The notes below the pieces were generated by a model. It was not told the DNA's origin, did not search any database, and worked only from the letters and a program-made list of their open reading frames with translations. Position numbers and translations under genes: made by a program. A stretch of 64,000 nt of DNA, from the NCBI RefSeq assembly GCF_014651835.1, contig NZ_BMXQ01000001.1, positions 1,874,801 through 1,938,800 of the forward strand, written 5' to 3'. The DNA comes from Pigmentiphaga litoralis. GTDB taxonomy: Bacteria > Pseudomonadota > Gammaproteobacteria > Burkholderiales > Burkholderiaceae_B. This document shows positions 1 to 7,648 of the stretch, one piece after another. The first letter of the stretch is position 1. Every line of letters starts with the position of its first letter.

Positions 1-1
1 G

Positions 2-52
2 CGGACCCAGATGATCGGCAAGGTCGTGCTACTCCAAGCCGAGCAACTTTGA
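2..52 (+). CDS. C-terminal end of an unidentified gene (partial, left edge)
   Basis: A reading frame open to the left edge ends at a TGA at 50-52 and is followed 27 bp later by a strong rightward terminator, so some rightward gene ends here. The visible tail reads ...MIGKVVLLQAEQL. It vaguely resembles the end of a zinc-type dehydrogenase, but sixteen residues cannot identify it. A second open frame ends at 63 and cannot be excluded. If the gene is chromosomal, it would mark the left flank of the phage-like island. Confidence 0.3.
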   Translation, partial: RTQMIGKVVLLQAEQL

Positions 53-79
53 TGCAGTCGTGATGAGATTGATCTGGCG

Positions 80-102
80 ACCACCTTCAGGTGGTTTTTT
101 TT
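80..102 (+). terminator. Rho-independent terminator
   Basis: A perfect 6-bp stem (ACCACC 80-85, GGTGGT 90-95) with a TTCA loop is followed directly by a run of eight T residues (95-102). The T run lies on the plus strand, so it ends the partial gene at the left edge. It does not serve the leftward gene at 106-372. Confidence 0.85.
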
Positions 103-105
103 CGT

Positions 106-372
106 CTATTGCACCAGCCCGCAGACGATCTGGCGTGCCGCATAGTCGTCGTCCGATCTGAAGTAGGCTTGCCCTCCTGCGGCGAGGTGATGGACGATCT
201 CTGACGACCATACGTGGCCGATCCGACGCCGGGGAGCCCCAGCAAGGGCATGCACCACTCCGCTCTCCAGCCGCAGCACGCCGCCATTCCTGGCCGCGAT
301 CATGCCTTGGTCGTCCGCACCGTCGAGCGTTGCGATGAAAGGCTGCCAACTGTCTCTTAAGATACTGTTCAT
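106..372 (-). CDS. Small phage-type protein of unknown function
   Basis: This 88-residue leftward frame starts at ATG 372. No family is recognised. It is acidic to neutral with ordinary amino-acid composition and ends GLVQ, unlike the arginine-rich overlapping frames on the same strand. A promoter-like element reading leftward (-35 at 492-487, -10 at 469-464) lies about 90 bp upstream and mirrors the rightward phage promoter. This is the position where a regulator or immunity-type gene would be expected, but no helix-turn-helix is visible. No clear ribosome-binding site precedes the ATG. Confidence 0.5.
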   Translation of the reverse strand: MNSILRDSWQPFIATLDGADDQGMIAARNGGVLRLESGVVHALAGAPRRRIGHVWSSEIVHHLAAGGQAYFRSDDDYAARQIVCGLVQ

Positions 373-463
373 ATATCCAGTATTCCATGACTGTCGAGCA
401 AAGACTAGTCCGGATTAATTCCTGCGTGGTCGCATGCATGACGTTGATGCGCACCAAACTTGC

Positions 464-504
464 GTTAAAGAATGCTTGATTAGTTAAATCAAGAATGCTT
501 TAAT
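464..504. promoter_or_regulatory. Overlapping divergent promoters with operator-like symmetry
   Basis: On the plus strand TTGATT (476-481), a 17-bp spacer and TTTAAT (499-504) form a good sigma-70 promoter for the phage operon at 549. On the minus strand TTGATT (492-487), 17 bp and TTTAAC (469-464) form a weaker promoter for the gene at 106-372. The two lie in an imperfect inverted repeat (arms 465-481 and 487-503, 13 of 17 positions matching) whose core CTTGATT/AATCAAG is perfect. AAGAATGCTT also occurs twice as a direct repeat (468-477, 491-500), 23 bp apart. Confidence 0.65.
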
Positions 505-548
505 TATTCCAAGCCGCTCGATTGTGACGGCAGCACTTGGGATGAACC

Positions 549-1199
549 ATGAACGCAAGCAGCACCGCACAGGCCGGCAAGGCCAAGCTCCCGATCCACC
601 TCCCCATCAGCCATCAGCAACTCGGTGCAGGTACCGGCCGCGCTTATGTCGTGGACGCCGTCGGCCGCAAGCTGACTGCCGCCATGCCCACCGGGTTTGC
701 CCGGTACCGCGCCACCAAGTTCAACGCTGAGGTCGAAGCCGGCAAGTCGGCACGCTTCATCGCTGCCAAGGCTGCCGCCCCTGCCCCGGTCGTCGTCCAG
801 GCCGCTGAGGCTCCCGTGGCCGGCTGGGAGCCTATCGGCACCATCCGCACCAGCACCTCCCCGTACATGGTCAGCGCCGACTTGCCAATGGGCACCAGCG
901 CCGCGGCATTCGATGCCGGCTGGCTCGATCTGATGGATCGCCTGGGATCGGCCGTCGAGCGCCACCAGGTCGTCATGCAGCAGGACATGGATCTGCGTGC
1001 AGACGACGTCATGCAACTGCCCAAGGGCTACTTGATCGGCACCGCCGAACAAGACGACTGCCCCGTGGTAGCCGTCGTCATCGACCCCTACAAGTACGGC
1101 GCCCACCAGCTACGCGCCGATGCCGGCCGCATTCGCGATGCCGTGCGCTTCGCCCTCTCCGGCGGCAACGCCACCCCCATCACCCACCCCGGCGCCTGA
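549..1199 (+). CDS. Phage-type protein of unknown function, first gene of the rightward operon
   Basis: A 216-residue protein of unrecognised family. It starts at ATG 549, about 45 bp downstream of a promoter-like element, and opens the operon that continues to 7149. The first 80 residues are basic and alanine-rich, followed by a proline/alanine linker (PAPVVVQ) and a more globular C-terminal half. There is no signal peptide, membrane segment or recognisable catalytic motif. Its place ahead of two DNA methyltransferases suggests an early phage accessory function, which is inference from position only. Confidence 0.7.
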   Translation: MNASSTAQAGKAKLPIHLPISHQQLGAGTGRAYVVDAVGRKLTAAMPTGFARYRATKFNAEVEAGKSARFIAAKAAAPAPVVVQAAEAPVAGWEPIGTIRTSTSPYMVSADLPMGTSAAAFDAGWLDLMDRLGSAVERHQVVMQQDMDLRADDVMQLPKGYLIGTAEQDDCPVVAVVIDPYKYGAHQLRADAGRIRDAVRFALSGGNATPITHPGA

Positions 1200-1223
1200 C
1201 GCCACCTCATCAAGGAACGCACC

Positions 1224-1640
1224 ATGGACTCGCAGAACGTTGTTTCGATCGCCCGCGCATACCCCCGCGCCACGGTTGCCCGTGAGGTGACGGCCCATCA
1301 ATACGCCGAGGTGGTCAAGAACCGGAACACCTACCGTCGCCTGTACGACCAGAACACCGCCGCCCTGGCGCAAGCCCGCGGCCAGCTGGAAGGTCTGCGC
1401 CAGCACATGCAGGTGCTCGAAAGCGAACTGGCCGCACACCAGGCCGGCGTGCCGACGGCTCTCCTGCACGACGCCATGCAGCTGCTGCACGAGATGGTCG
1501 CCGACCGGGCCCAATTCGAGGCCGACTATGGCAAGTGCGTGCGCCTGCCCTCCAGCACGATCGCATTCACTGGAAAAGCCGAGGTGTTGATCGGCCGCGC
1601 CGCCCCTTTGCTCACGCACATGACGGCAGCATCGGAATGA
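1224..1640 (+). CDS. Phage-type coiled-coil protein of unknown function
   Basis: A 138-residue protein with no recognised family. Residues about 30-75 are rich in Q, L, E and A with heptad-like spacing (NTAALAQARGQLEGLRQHMQ), predicting a coiled coil. A GGAACG stretch precedes ATG 1224. The stop codon overlaps the start of the C5 methyltransferase as ATGA at 1637-1640, so the two are probably translationally coupled. No function can be given from sequence. Confidence 0.7.
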   Translation: MDSQNVVSIARAYPRATVAREVTAHQYAEVVKNRNTYRRLYDQNTAALAQARGQLEGLRQHMQVLESELAAHQAGVPTALLHDAMQLLHEMVADRAQFEADYGKCVRLPSSTIAFTGKAEVLIGRAAPLLTHMTAASE

Positions 1641-3781
1641 GGCGCGACGACTTCACCCTGTCGCTCGGCCTTCGTGACGAGCTGATCATCGACAACTTCG
1701 CCGGCGGCGGTGGCACCAGCACAGGCCTGGAAGCCGCGTTCGGCCGCCCGGTCGATATCGCCATCAACCACGATGCCCAGGCGCTGGCGATGCACGCCGC
1801 CAACCACCCACACACGCGCCACCTGTGCGAGTCAGTGTGGGACGTCGACCCGATCGCGGTCACGGGCAATCAACCGGTCGCCCTGGTCTGGTTGTCACCC
1901 GACTGCAAGCACTTCAGCAAGGCCAAGGGCGGCAAGCCGGTCGAGAAGCGGATCCGCGGCCTCGCCTGGGTCGGCCTGCGCTGGGTCGCGCTCACCAAGC
2001 CGCGCATGCTGATGCTGGAGAACGTCGAAGAGTTCAAGACCTGGGGCCCTCTGATCGTGGACGCGGATGGCAACGCCAAGCCGGACCCAGCCAAGAAGGG
2101 CAAGACGTTCGACTCGTTCGTGCGCCAGCTGCGCGCCCAGGGCTACACGGTCGACTGGCGCGACATGCGTGCATGCGACTTTGGCGCGCCCACCATCCGG
2201 AAGCGCTTCTTCCTGGTGGCGCGCCGCGATGGATTGCCGATCGTCTGGCCGGTGCCCACCCACGGCGCGCCGACCTCGCCCGAGGTGATGGCCGGTCGCC
2301 GCTTGCCGTGGCGCACTGCCGCCGAATGCATCGATTGGTCGATCGCCTGCCCGTCCATTTTCAACCGTAGCCGTGAGCTGGCCGATGCCACCAAGCGTCG
2401 CATTGCCAAGGGCATCATGCGCTACGTGGTCAACAGCGTCGTGCCGTACATCGTCAACACCGCCAACAGCGGGACCACCGGCAGAGGGCCCAACACATGG
2501 TCGGTCGACGAGCCGCTGCGCACGGTCACATCGGCGCCTGGCTTCGCTGCGGTGGCACCCACCATCGTCCCGATTGCGAACTGGAGCAATGGTGACGTCG
2601 CCCAGGATGCTGGCAAGCCCCTGTCTACGGTCACCGCTCACCCCCGCGGCGGCAGCCATGCGCTGGCAGCCGCCACGCTGGTCGCCATGGGCCACGGTGA
2701 ACGCCAAGGCCAAGCGCCCCGGGCACTCGACATCGAAAAGCCACTGACCACCATCACGGCCGGCGGGCGCCATCAAGCAATGGTGTCTGCACTGCTGGTG
2801 GACGCGGCGCACGCTGATGTGTCGCCATCTGGTGTGAAGCGCTGGGGCACCGGCACCAAACCGGTCGACGCCCCTTTGGGCACCATCCTCGCCAGCGGCG
2901 GCAATCAGGCGATCGCCGCAGTGCATCTGACGAAATTCCGCCAGAACAGCATCGGCAGCTCTGCCGCCGAGCCCGTGCACACCATCACCGCAGGCGGCGG
3001 CGCCATCGAGCGCCCTGGTACCGGCGGCGCCATGGGCGTGGTCGGAGCATTCCTGGCGAAGCATTACACCGGCGTCATTGGTTCGGATCTTCACGACCCG
3101 ATCGGCACCGTTACAGCCACCGACCATCACTCTCTCGTGACAGCGCACGTGCAGCGAGACATGGGCGCCAGCATCGGCCATTCGGCAAACGACCCGCTCG
3201 GCACGGTCACGGCCGGCGGTGGTGGCAAGGCCGCGTTGGTCACCAGCCACATCGCCAAGCTGCGCGGCACCAGCAAGGACGGCCAGTCCACTGACGGCCC
3301 GCTGCACACAGTGAGCGCTGGCGGCACCCATCACGCCCTCGTGACTTCGCACCTGCTGGTGAACAACACGGGGCACCCCGGTGCTGCGATAGACGCCCCT
3401 ACGCCGACCGTCACAAGTGGCGGGCACCACGCCGAAGTGCGCGCGTTCCTGATGGCCTATTACGGCACTGATCAGGCGCCACAGATCGATGGGCCGCTGG
3501 CGACCGTTACAGCGCGCGATCGCTTTGGCCTGGTGACCGTGGAGGGCCAGGACTATCAGATCGTTGATATCGGCCTGCGCATGCTCACGCCGCGCGAGCT
3601 GTTCCGCGCCCAGGGCTTCCCTGACACCTACATCATCGGGGACGACCCCGCACAAGGCCTGTCGTTGACCAAAAGCGCCCAGGTGCGCATGTGTGGCAAC
3701 AGTGTCTGCCCACCCATGTCCGAAGCGCTTGTCCGTGCCAATTTCGCCCACGAGGCAGCGTTCCGGAGGATCGCAGCATGA
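1637..3781 (+). CDS. DNA (cytosine-5) methyltransferase with repeat-expanded target recognition region
   Basis: A 714-residue C5-cytosine methyltransferase. AdoMet motif I is FAGGGGTSTGLE near residue 20. Catalytic motif IV is SPDCKHFSKAKGG, with the nucleophilic Cys kept and the usual PPC replaced by PDC. Motif VI is ENVEEF, motif VIII RKRFFLVA, and the C-terminal motifs IX/X are LTPRE and GNSVCPPMSEAL. The region between VIII and IX, normally the target-recognition domain, is enlarged (residues about 290-635) by roughly ten copies of a unit built around PLxTVTAGGxHxALV. The start is ATG 1637, overlapping the previous stop; the frame is open further upstream but that part is not homologous. 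It probably protects phage DNA from host restriction. No cognate nuclease is adjacent. Confidence 0.93.
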   Translation: MRRDDFTLSLGLRDELIIDNFAGGGGTSTGLEAAFGRPVDIAINHDAQALAMHAANHPHTRHLCESVWDVDPIAVTGNQPVALVWLSPDCKHFSKAKGGKPVEKRIRGLAWVGLRWVALTKPRMLMLENVEEFKTWGPLIVDADGNAKPDPAKKGKTFDSFVRQLRAQGYTVDWRDMRACDFGAPTIRKRFFLVARRDGLPIVWPVPTHGAPTSPEVMAGRRLPWRTAAECIDWSIACPSIFNRSRELADATKRRIAKGIMRYVVNSVVPYIVNTANSGTTGRGPNTWSVDEPLRTVTSAPGFAAVAPTIVPIANWSNGDVAQDAGKPLSTVTAHPRGGSHALAAATLVAMGHGERQGQAPRALDIEKPLTTITAGGRHQAMVSALLVDAAHADVSPSGVKRWGTGTKPVDAPLGTILASGGNQAIAAVHLTKFRQNSIGSSAAEPVHTITAGGGAIERPGTGGAMGVVGAFLAKHYTGVIGSDLHDPIGTVTATDHHSLVTAHVQRDMGASIGHSANDPLGTVTAGGGGKAALVTSHIAKLRGTSKDGQSTDGPLHTVSAGGTHHALVTSHLLVNNTGHPGAAIDAPTPTVTSGGHHAEVRAFLMAYYGTDQAPQIDGPLATVTARDRFGLVTVEGQDYQIVDIGLRMLTPRELFRAQGFPDTYIIGDDPAQGLSLTKSAQVRMCGNSVCPPMSEALVRANFAHEAAFRRIAA

Positions 3782-3945
3782 CCACCTACATCGCAATTTT
3801 CTTCATGGCAGAGATGCTGGGCCTGATCGCCGCCATGGGCCTTGGCCGCGCGGCCGCCCATGCCGATCGTGAGTTCGCCGCTGAAGCCATCGCCCAGGGC
3901 CGGCCTGATATCGCAGCTATCTACCTGGAAGGGTGCGCAGCATGA
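3778..3945 (+). CDS. Small membrane protein of unknown function
   Basis: A 55-residue protein starting at ATG 3778, which overlaps the methyltransferase stop (ATGA) and follows a good GGAGG ribosome-binding site at about 3766. The first 25 residues (TYIAIFFMAEMLGLIAAMGL) form one hydrophobic segment; the rest is a short charged tail. It is likely a single-pass inner-membrane protein. Many phage early operons carry such small membrane proteins, but no family is recognised and no role can be assigned. Confidence 0.65.
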   Translation: MTTYIAIFFMAEMLGLIAAMGLGRAAAHADREFAAEAIAQGRPDIAAIYLEGCAA

Positions 3946-4352
3946 AGCCAATGTCCCACGCGAACCGCCGCCGCGTCATGGCCGCGCTGAAAGAGCAGGC
4001 ACTCACGCCCCCCGAGATCGCCGCCCTCATCGGCGAAAGCGTGGCGCGGATCACCAACTGGTTGAACACCCGCCGGCGTGACCACAACGATGTCTTCGTG
4101 GAAGAGTGGCGCCACATTGAAGGCACCTCCAAAGGCAGCGCTATGTGGCGCGCCGGCGAGGGTGAGAACGCGCCCTACCCCAAGGGCGAATTCCAGCGCC
4201 TGGGCGACACCCAGATGGAAGCCAAGGCGCGGGCGGCCGACCTGGCACGCCAGCGCGCAACCATCCCAAAGCAGCCGGCACGCGATCCGGTCGTGGCGGC
4301 GCTGTTCGGCCCCTATCGCGGCAGCACCAGCCAGGGGGCGTCAGCGCAATGA
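3942..4352 (+). CDS. Winged-helix-like DNA-binding protein of phage type
   Basis: A 136-residue protein starting at ATG 3942, which overlaps the previous stop as ATGA. Residues 8-40 (RRRVMAALKEQALTPPEIAALIGES...) look like an N-terminal helix-turn-helix of the kind that opens replisome-organiser or small regulatory phage proteins. The C-terminal half is basic and ends in a likely disordered tail (STSQGASAQ). An in-frame GTG at 3933 is a weaker alternative start. It overlaps the next methyltransferase by 4 bp. The regulatory role is inferred from the fold only. Confidence 0.65.
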   Translation: MKPMSHANRRRVMAALKEQALTPPEIAALIGESVARITNWLNTRRRDHNDVFVEEWRHIEGTSKGSAMWRAGEGENAPYPKGEFQRLGDTQMEAKARAADLARQRATIPKQPARDPVVAALFGPYRGSTSQGASAQ

Positions 4353-5416
4353 CTCCCATCAACACATGCATCCAAGGCGACTGCCGCGATGTCATGCGCG
4401 GGCTTATTGCCGACGGCGTGCGCGTGCAGTGCATCGTCACGAGCCCACCCTACTGGGGACTGCGTGACTATGGCGTCGACGGCCAGCTGGGCCTGGAGCC
4501 CACGTTGCCTGAATTCGTTGCGCACATGGTCGAGGTGTTCGACCTTTGCCGCCAGCTGCTCGCGGACGATGGAACGCTCTGGATGAACATGGGTGACAGC
4601 TACGCGGGATCTCGCGGCGCAGCGTGGGGCCCGTCACCAGCATCTATCGAAGCGCGCGGGATGACGGCCAGCAGGCGGCGCGATGACACGCCGATATCCA
4701 GAAGCGACGTGCGTGTCGAAGGCCTCAAGCCGAAAGACCTGGTGGGCCAGCCCTGGCGCCTGGCATTCGCGCTGCAGGACGCCGGGTGGTGGCTTCGTCA
4801 GGACGTTATCTGGCACAAGCCAAACCCCATGCCGGAAAGTGTGCGTGACCGCTGCACCAAGGCGCACGAGTACCTGTTCCTGCTGACCCGCAGCGAAAAG
4901 TACTTCTACGACTTCGGCGCCATGCAGGAGCCCGTCACAGGCAATGCCCACGCACGGGGTACTGGCGTCAATCCGAAGGCCGCTCCGAGCGGCTGGGACA
5001 CCGGCCCGGGCGGGCATCGGGCTCTCGCGGGTCGCTACCCGGGCACGGGCGTGGGCTTTGGCCGCGGATTCGATAAGGTGGCCAAGCCGCGGGCAAAGCA
5101 AAACGAGTCGTTCGCGGCAGCAGTGACCGACCAGGTCGAAACCCGTAACCGACGCAGCGTTTGGACTATCCCCACGCAGTCATACGAAGGCGCTCACTTT
5201 GCGACCTTCCCAGAGTCTCTGGTCGAGCCATGCGTGCTGGCAGGCAGCCGACCCGGCGACATCGTGTTCGATCCCTTCATGGGCAGCGGCACGGTTGCCG
5301 CCGTCGCACAGCGCCTTGGCCGCCGATGGCTGGGCGCCGAACTGAATCCCGACTATTTACCGCTCCAGGCAGCGCGCACGCGCCAGGGCGGACTCACATT
5401 GGAGACCGCAGCATGA
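4349..5416 (+). CDS. DNA amino-methyltransferase (N4-cytosine or N6-adenine, beta class)
   Basis: A 355-residue methyltransferase of the DNA methylase N-4/N-6 family. Catalytic motif IV (TSPPYWGLRDY) is N-terminal and AdoMet motif I (FDPFMGSGTVAAVA) is C-terminal, which is the beta-class order. The SPPY form occurs in both N4-C and N6-A enzymes, so the target base is not settled. The middle third, with a glycine-rich insert at residues about 205-245, should hold the target-recognition region. The start ATG overlaps the previous stop. No restriction enzyme is nearby, so self-protection of phage DNA is the likeliest role. Confidence 0.92.
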   Translation: MTPINTCIQGDCRDVMRGLIADGVRVQCIVTSPPYWGLRDYGVDGQLGLEPTLPEFVAHMVEVFDLCRQLLADDGTLWMNMGDSYAGSRGAAWGPSPASIEARGMTASRRRDDTPISRSDVRVEGLKPKDLVGQPWRLAFALQDAGWWLRQDVIWHKPNPMPESVRDRCTKAHEYLFLLTRSEKYFYDFGAMQEPVTGNAHARGTGVNPKAAPSGWDTGPGGHRALAGRYPGTGVGFGRGFDKVAKPRAKQNESFAAAVTDQVETRNRRSVWTIPTQSYEGAHFATFPESLVEPCVLAGSRPGDIVFDPFMGSGTVAAVAQRLGRRWLGAELNPDYLPLQAARTRQGGLTLETAA

Positions 5417-5829
5417 CCACCACCCATCAAGCACCAGCCACGGCAGTGGTCTTCGACTGCTACAGCACCAACGGCGAGGAATACCGCAGCGGCGAGTTGC
5501 ATGACGCAATCGACGAGCTCGAGCAAGAGAGCGATGGCGCGGCGCTGGTGGGACGCTCTTACTGGCTGGGCGTGTCGCGCAAGCCAAAGCCTAGCGACTT
5601 CTTTTCCATCGACCGACTCCTTGAGGACATGCAGGAACAGGCCGACGACCAGCACGGGGAGTTCGCAGAAGACTTCCTGACTGACCTCAGCACCGAAAAG
5701 GTCAACGAGCTGCAGGCCCTCATTGGGGCATGGATCGATGCCAACGCAACGGTCTCGTTTTACCGCGTGCATGACACCGCCGAATTCACCATCACCGAGC
5801 AAGACCTAAAGGATCGTGGCCATGAGTGA
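5413..5829 (+). CDS. Acidic phage protein of unknown function
   Basis: A 138-residue strongly acidic protein starting at ATG 5413, coupled to the preceding methyltransferase through an ATGA overlap. It is rich in Asp and Glu throughout (for example DAIDELEQESDG and DDQHGEFAEDF). No family is recognised. Small acidic phage proteins sometimes mimic DNA, but nothing here beyond composition supports that. It overlaps the ASCH-domain gene by 8 bp. Confidence 0.68.
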   Translation: MTTTHQAPATAVVFDCYSTNGEEYRSGELHDAIDELEQESDGAALVGRSYWLGVSRKPKPSDFFSIDRLLEDMQEQADDQHGEFAEDFLTDLSTEKVNELQALIGAWIDANATVSFYRVHDTAEFTITEQDLKDRGHE

Positions 5830-6115
5830 CCTCACGCTGGCGCTGAAGGGCGAGTACTTCGATGCCATCAAGGCGGGCACAAAGACCGAGGAATATCGGC
5901 TGTGCACACCGTATTGGCAGAAGCGTTTGGCAAGCCCGTTCGGTCTGTACGACCGTATCGTGCTGACCCGTGGCTACCCGCGTCGCGACGATGCGGATCG
6001 CCGCCTGATCCGGCCCTGGCAGGGATACACCATCAAGACCATAACGCATCCGCACTTCGGGCCGCACCAGGTGACGGTCTATGCCATCAACGTTAAAGGG
6101 ACGAGACATGGATAA
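5822..6115 (+). CDS. ASCH-domain protein
   Basis: A 97-residue protein matching the ASCH (PUA-like) fold: an N-terminal LALKGEYFDAIKAGTKTEEYR segment, a central RIVLTRGYP strand, and a C-terminal GYTIKTITHPHFGP segment. ASCH proteins bind nucleic acid, and some hydrolyse modified cytidines or act in RNA metabolism. Stand-alone copies are common in phages. The start ATG 5822 overlaps the previous gene; an in-frame GTG at 5816 is possible. The precise substrate is unknown. Confidence 0.8.
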   Translation: MSDLTLALKGEYFDAIKAGTKTEEYRLCTPYWQKRLASPFGLYDRIVLTRGYPRRDDADRRLIRPWQGYTIKTITHPHFGPHQVTVYAINVKGTRHG

Positions 6116-6899
6116 GCAGCGCAAGGGATATGAATGGTGGGACCGTCTTTGCAAGCTGCCGAAGTTCAGCTTCATCATCAAGGCTGACGGCGTTCGGCGG
6201 GTCGAGGACAGCACCGGCAACTGGATCGAATATGCAAGTGCCCAAGCAGTGATCGATGATGCCCAGGCCGAGATCAACACTCTGCGTGAGAGGCTTGACC
6301 GTCTTGCACCGGCAGCCGCGCCCGAGCCGGCCACCGCATCGGACGAGCGCGAGCGGACACAGATGGAGTGCGCTGCATTCCGGATGTGGTGGGACGCGAA
6401 CCAAGAATGCCCTGAGCACTCGTTGACCACGCAAAACGCAGCGCATGCAGCATGGCAGGCCCGCGCCGCGCTGGCCACCTTACCCGGCGTTGAAGCGGCC
6501 GAGCAGAAACCAGTGGCGTTCCGAGTGCTGGAGAAAGCACCAGACGGGACTTGGCAGGAAAGTGCGAATTGGCGTGACGGCGCGCCGGTTCCAGGCCTGA
6601 CAGAAACTGTCAGGCGAAATCCGGACTACTGGCGAATCGAACTCGCGTACGCCACCCCCTCGCCTGCTGCCAGTTCGCTCGACCCGCACCCCCCTACCCG
6701 ACACTGCATGTGCGCCGACTGCAAGCCGTCGTTCGAACCGGATCACACGCGTTGGGTAACAGAGGCGGTGCTACTGGTTGAGGGCTACGTCTACACGTGC
6801 GTGAGGTACGCCAAAGGTGCCGGGCCGGGCATGGCGATGCGGGCAGCACGCGCAGCCCTCATCGGCCACCTTGAAAAGATCGGAGGTGCCAATGGGTAA
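6108..6899 (+). CDS. Phage protein with AWQARAAL-type helix and Cys cluster
   Basis: A 263-residue protein starting at ATG 6108, behind a purine-rich AAAGGGACGAG site. The centre contains an FRMWWDANQ...AWQARAAL segment, a mosaic motif found in many tailed-phage hypothetical proteins. The C-terminal part has a CMCADCKP cluster that could bind a metal. A coiled-coil stretch lies near residues 50-75. The function is unknown. It overlaps the ASCH gene by 8 bp and the next gene by 8 bp. Confidence 0.68.
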   Translation: MDKQRKGYEWWDRLCKLPKFSFIIKADGVRRVEDSTGNWIEYASAQAVIDDAQAEINTLRERLDRLAPAAAPEPATASDERERTQMECAAFRMWWDANQECPEHSLTTQNAAHAAWQARAALATLPGVEAAEQKPVAFRVLEKAPDGTWQESANWRDGAPVPGLTETVRRNPDYWRIELAYATPSPAASSLDPHPPTRHCMCADCKPSFEPDHTRWVTEAVLLVEGYVYTCVRYAKGAGPGMAMRAARAALIGHLEKIGGANG

Positions 6900-7149
6900 A
6901 CGGCACCAAGCAGCCTGCCCGCCCGTGCCGCCACATCGCAAGGCTTTCGGGACGGCCGTCAACGTGGACAACGATGTGCTGCTGTACACCGCGGCTGAGA
7001 TGGGCGAGTACGGGTTGGCTTGCTTCAAGGCGGGCCGGCAACCGCCTGTTGCGGTCAGCGCCAGCAGCGCCACTGGCATGGCCGACGCCATCCAGAACGA
7101 TGAGGACCGCTGGGTCGATTACCGCAGCGGTCGCGCGTCTAGGCCATAG
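6892..7149 (+). CDS. Small phage protein of unknown function
   Basis: An 85-residue protein starting at ATG 6892, overlapping the end of the preceding gene by 8 bp, with GGAGGTG just upstream. The N-terminus is basic (MGKRHQAACPPVPPHRK), followed by a short globular region. No family is recognised. It is the last gene of the tightly overlapping operon; a 66-bp gap separates it from the excisionase-like gene. Confidence 0.6.
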   Translation: MGKRHQAACPPVPPHRKAFGTAVNVDNDVLLYTAAEMGEYGLACFKAGRQPPVAVSASSATGMADAIQNDEDRWVDYRSGRASRP

Positions 7150-7215
7150 CCGTAAACAGCATCACCGCCCGTCGGCAACTGTCCGGCGCGCCAGCAACAC
7201 AGGGAAATAATCAAC

Positions 7216-7488
7216 ATGAACAAACAGCAAAGCCCACAAGGCATTAACCGTACTGAACTGGTCGCCGCACAGTCGGCACACATGGCAGCCGCGCGCGAGG
7301 CTGCCGCTCAGATCCAGGTGTACCGTATGGCCTCGGCTGTCCGCCTGCTCGGAATATCGAAAGCGTCGATTTATCGGCGCATTGCCGATGGCGACCTGGT
7401 CAAGGTTTCACTCGGCCCGCGCGCCACCGGCATCACGGCAGAGAGCATTCGGGCCTTTCTCACGAAGGATCAAACCGGCGCACCCTAA
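7216..7488 (+). CDS. AlpA/excisionase-type helix-turn-helix protein
   Basis: A 90-residue DNA-binding protein. Residues 36-85 carry the winged-helix pattern of AlpA and phage excisionases: SAVRLLGISKASIYRRIADG forms the helix-turn-helix, followed by a short wing and ITAESIRAFL. AGGGAAA precedes ATG 7216. Members of this group bend att-site DNA for excision or activate integrase genes. No integrase lies next to it here, and repeated 12-mers begin directly after its stop codon, which makes those a plausible binding site. Confidence 0.78.
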   Translation: MNKQQSPQGINRTELVAAQSAHMAAAREAAAQIQVYRMASAVRLLGISKASIYRRIADGDLVKVSLGPRATGITAESIRAFLTKDQTGAP

Positions 7489-7532
7489 GTGGGTAGCTAG
7501 GTGGGTAGCTGGACGGAAAATCAGCTACCCAC
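7489..7532. repeat. Tandem and inverted 11-12-bp repeats behind the excisionase-like gene
   Basis: GTGGGTAGCTAG (7489-7500) is followed immediately by GTGGGTAGCTGG (7501-7512). The inverse, CAGCTACCCAC, lies at 7522-7532. The second and third copies form an 11-bp perfect inverted repeat with a 10-nt loop, and no T run follows. The layout, two direct copies and one inverted copy, resembles an excisionase or arm-type binding array more than a terminator. Confidence 0.6.
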
Positions 7533-7648
7533 TCCACCCCGAAACCCGCATGAACACTAGGGCCGGTAGCGTAAACCGGGACAGTACGACATTATCTTGA
7601 TGTGACCGCGTGGGCAATAAAGGTCGTACGCCGTAGGTACACCTCCCC
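7533..7648. other. Gap between excisionase repeats and the DUF6978/DUF1828 module
   Basis: No gene was found in this stretch. GTACGAC (7584-7590) and GTCGTAC (7623-7629) form a perfect 7-bp inverted repeat around an AT-richer stretch. A convincing -35/-10 pair was not found, so the promoter of the following genes remains unlocated. Confidence 0.4.

Noticed and set aside
29-457. Alternative 142-residue minus-strand gene at the left edge
   Set aside because: Its product is strongly Arg-rich and overlaps the better-composed frame at 106-372. It was not annotated, although its start lies close to the leftward -10.
1895-3796. Minus-strand frame of 633 codons opposite the C5 methyltransferase
   Set aside because: The plus-strand product has all methyltransferase motifs; the antisense frame is His/Arg/Gly-rich with no domain.
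7584-7629. GTACGAC/GTCGTAC inverted repeat considered as an att core
   Set aside because: No matching copy was found at the left side of the island, and 7-bp inverted repeats 32 bp apart arise by chance fairly often.
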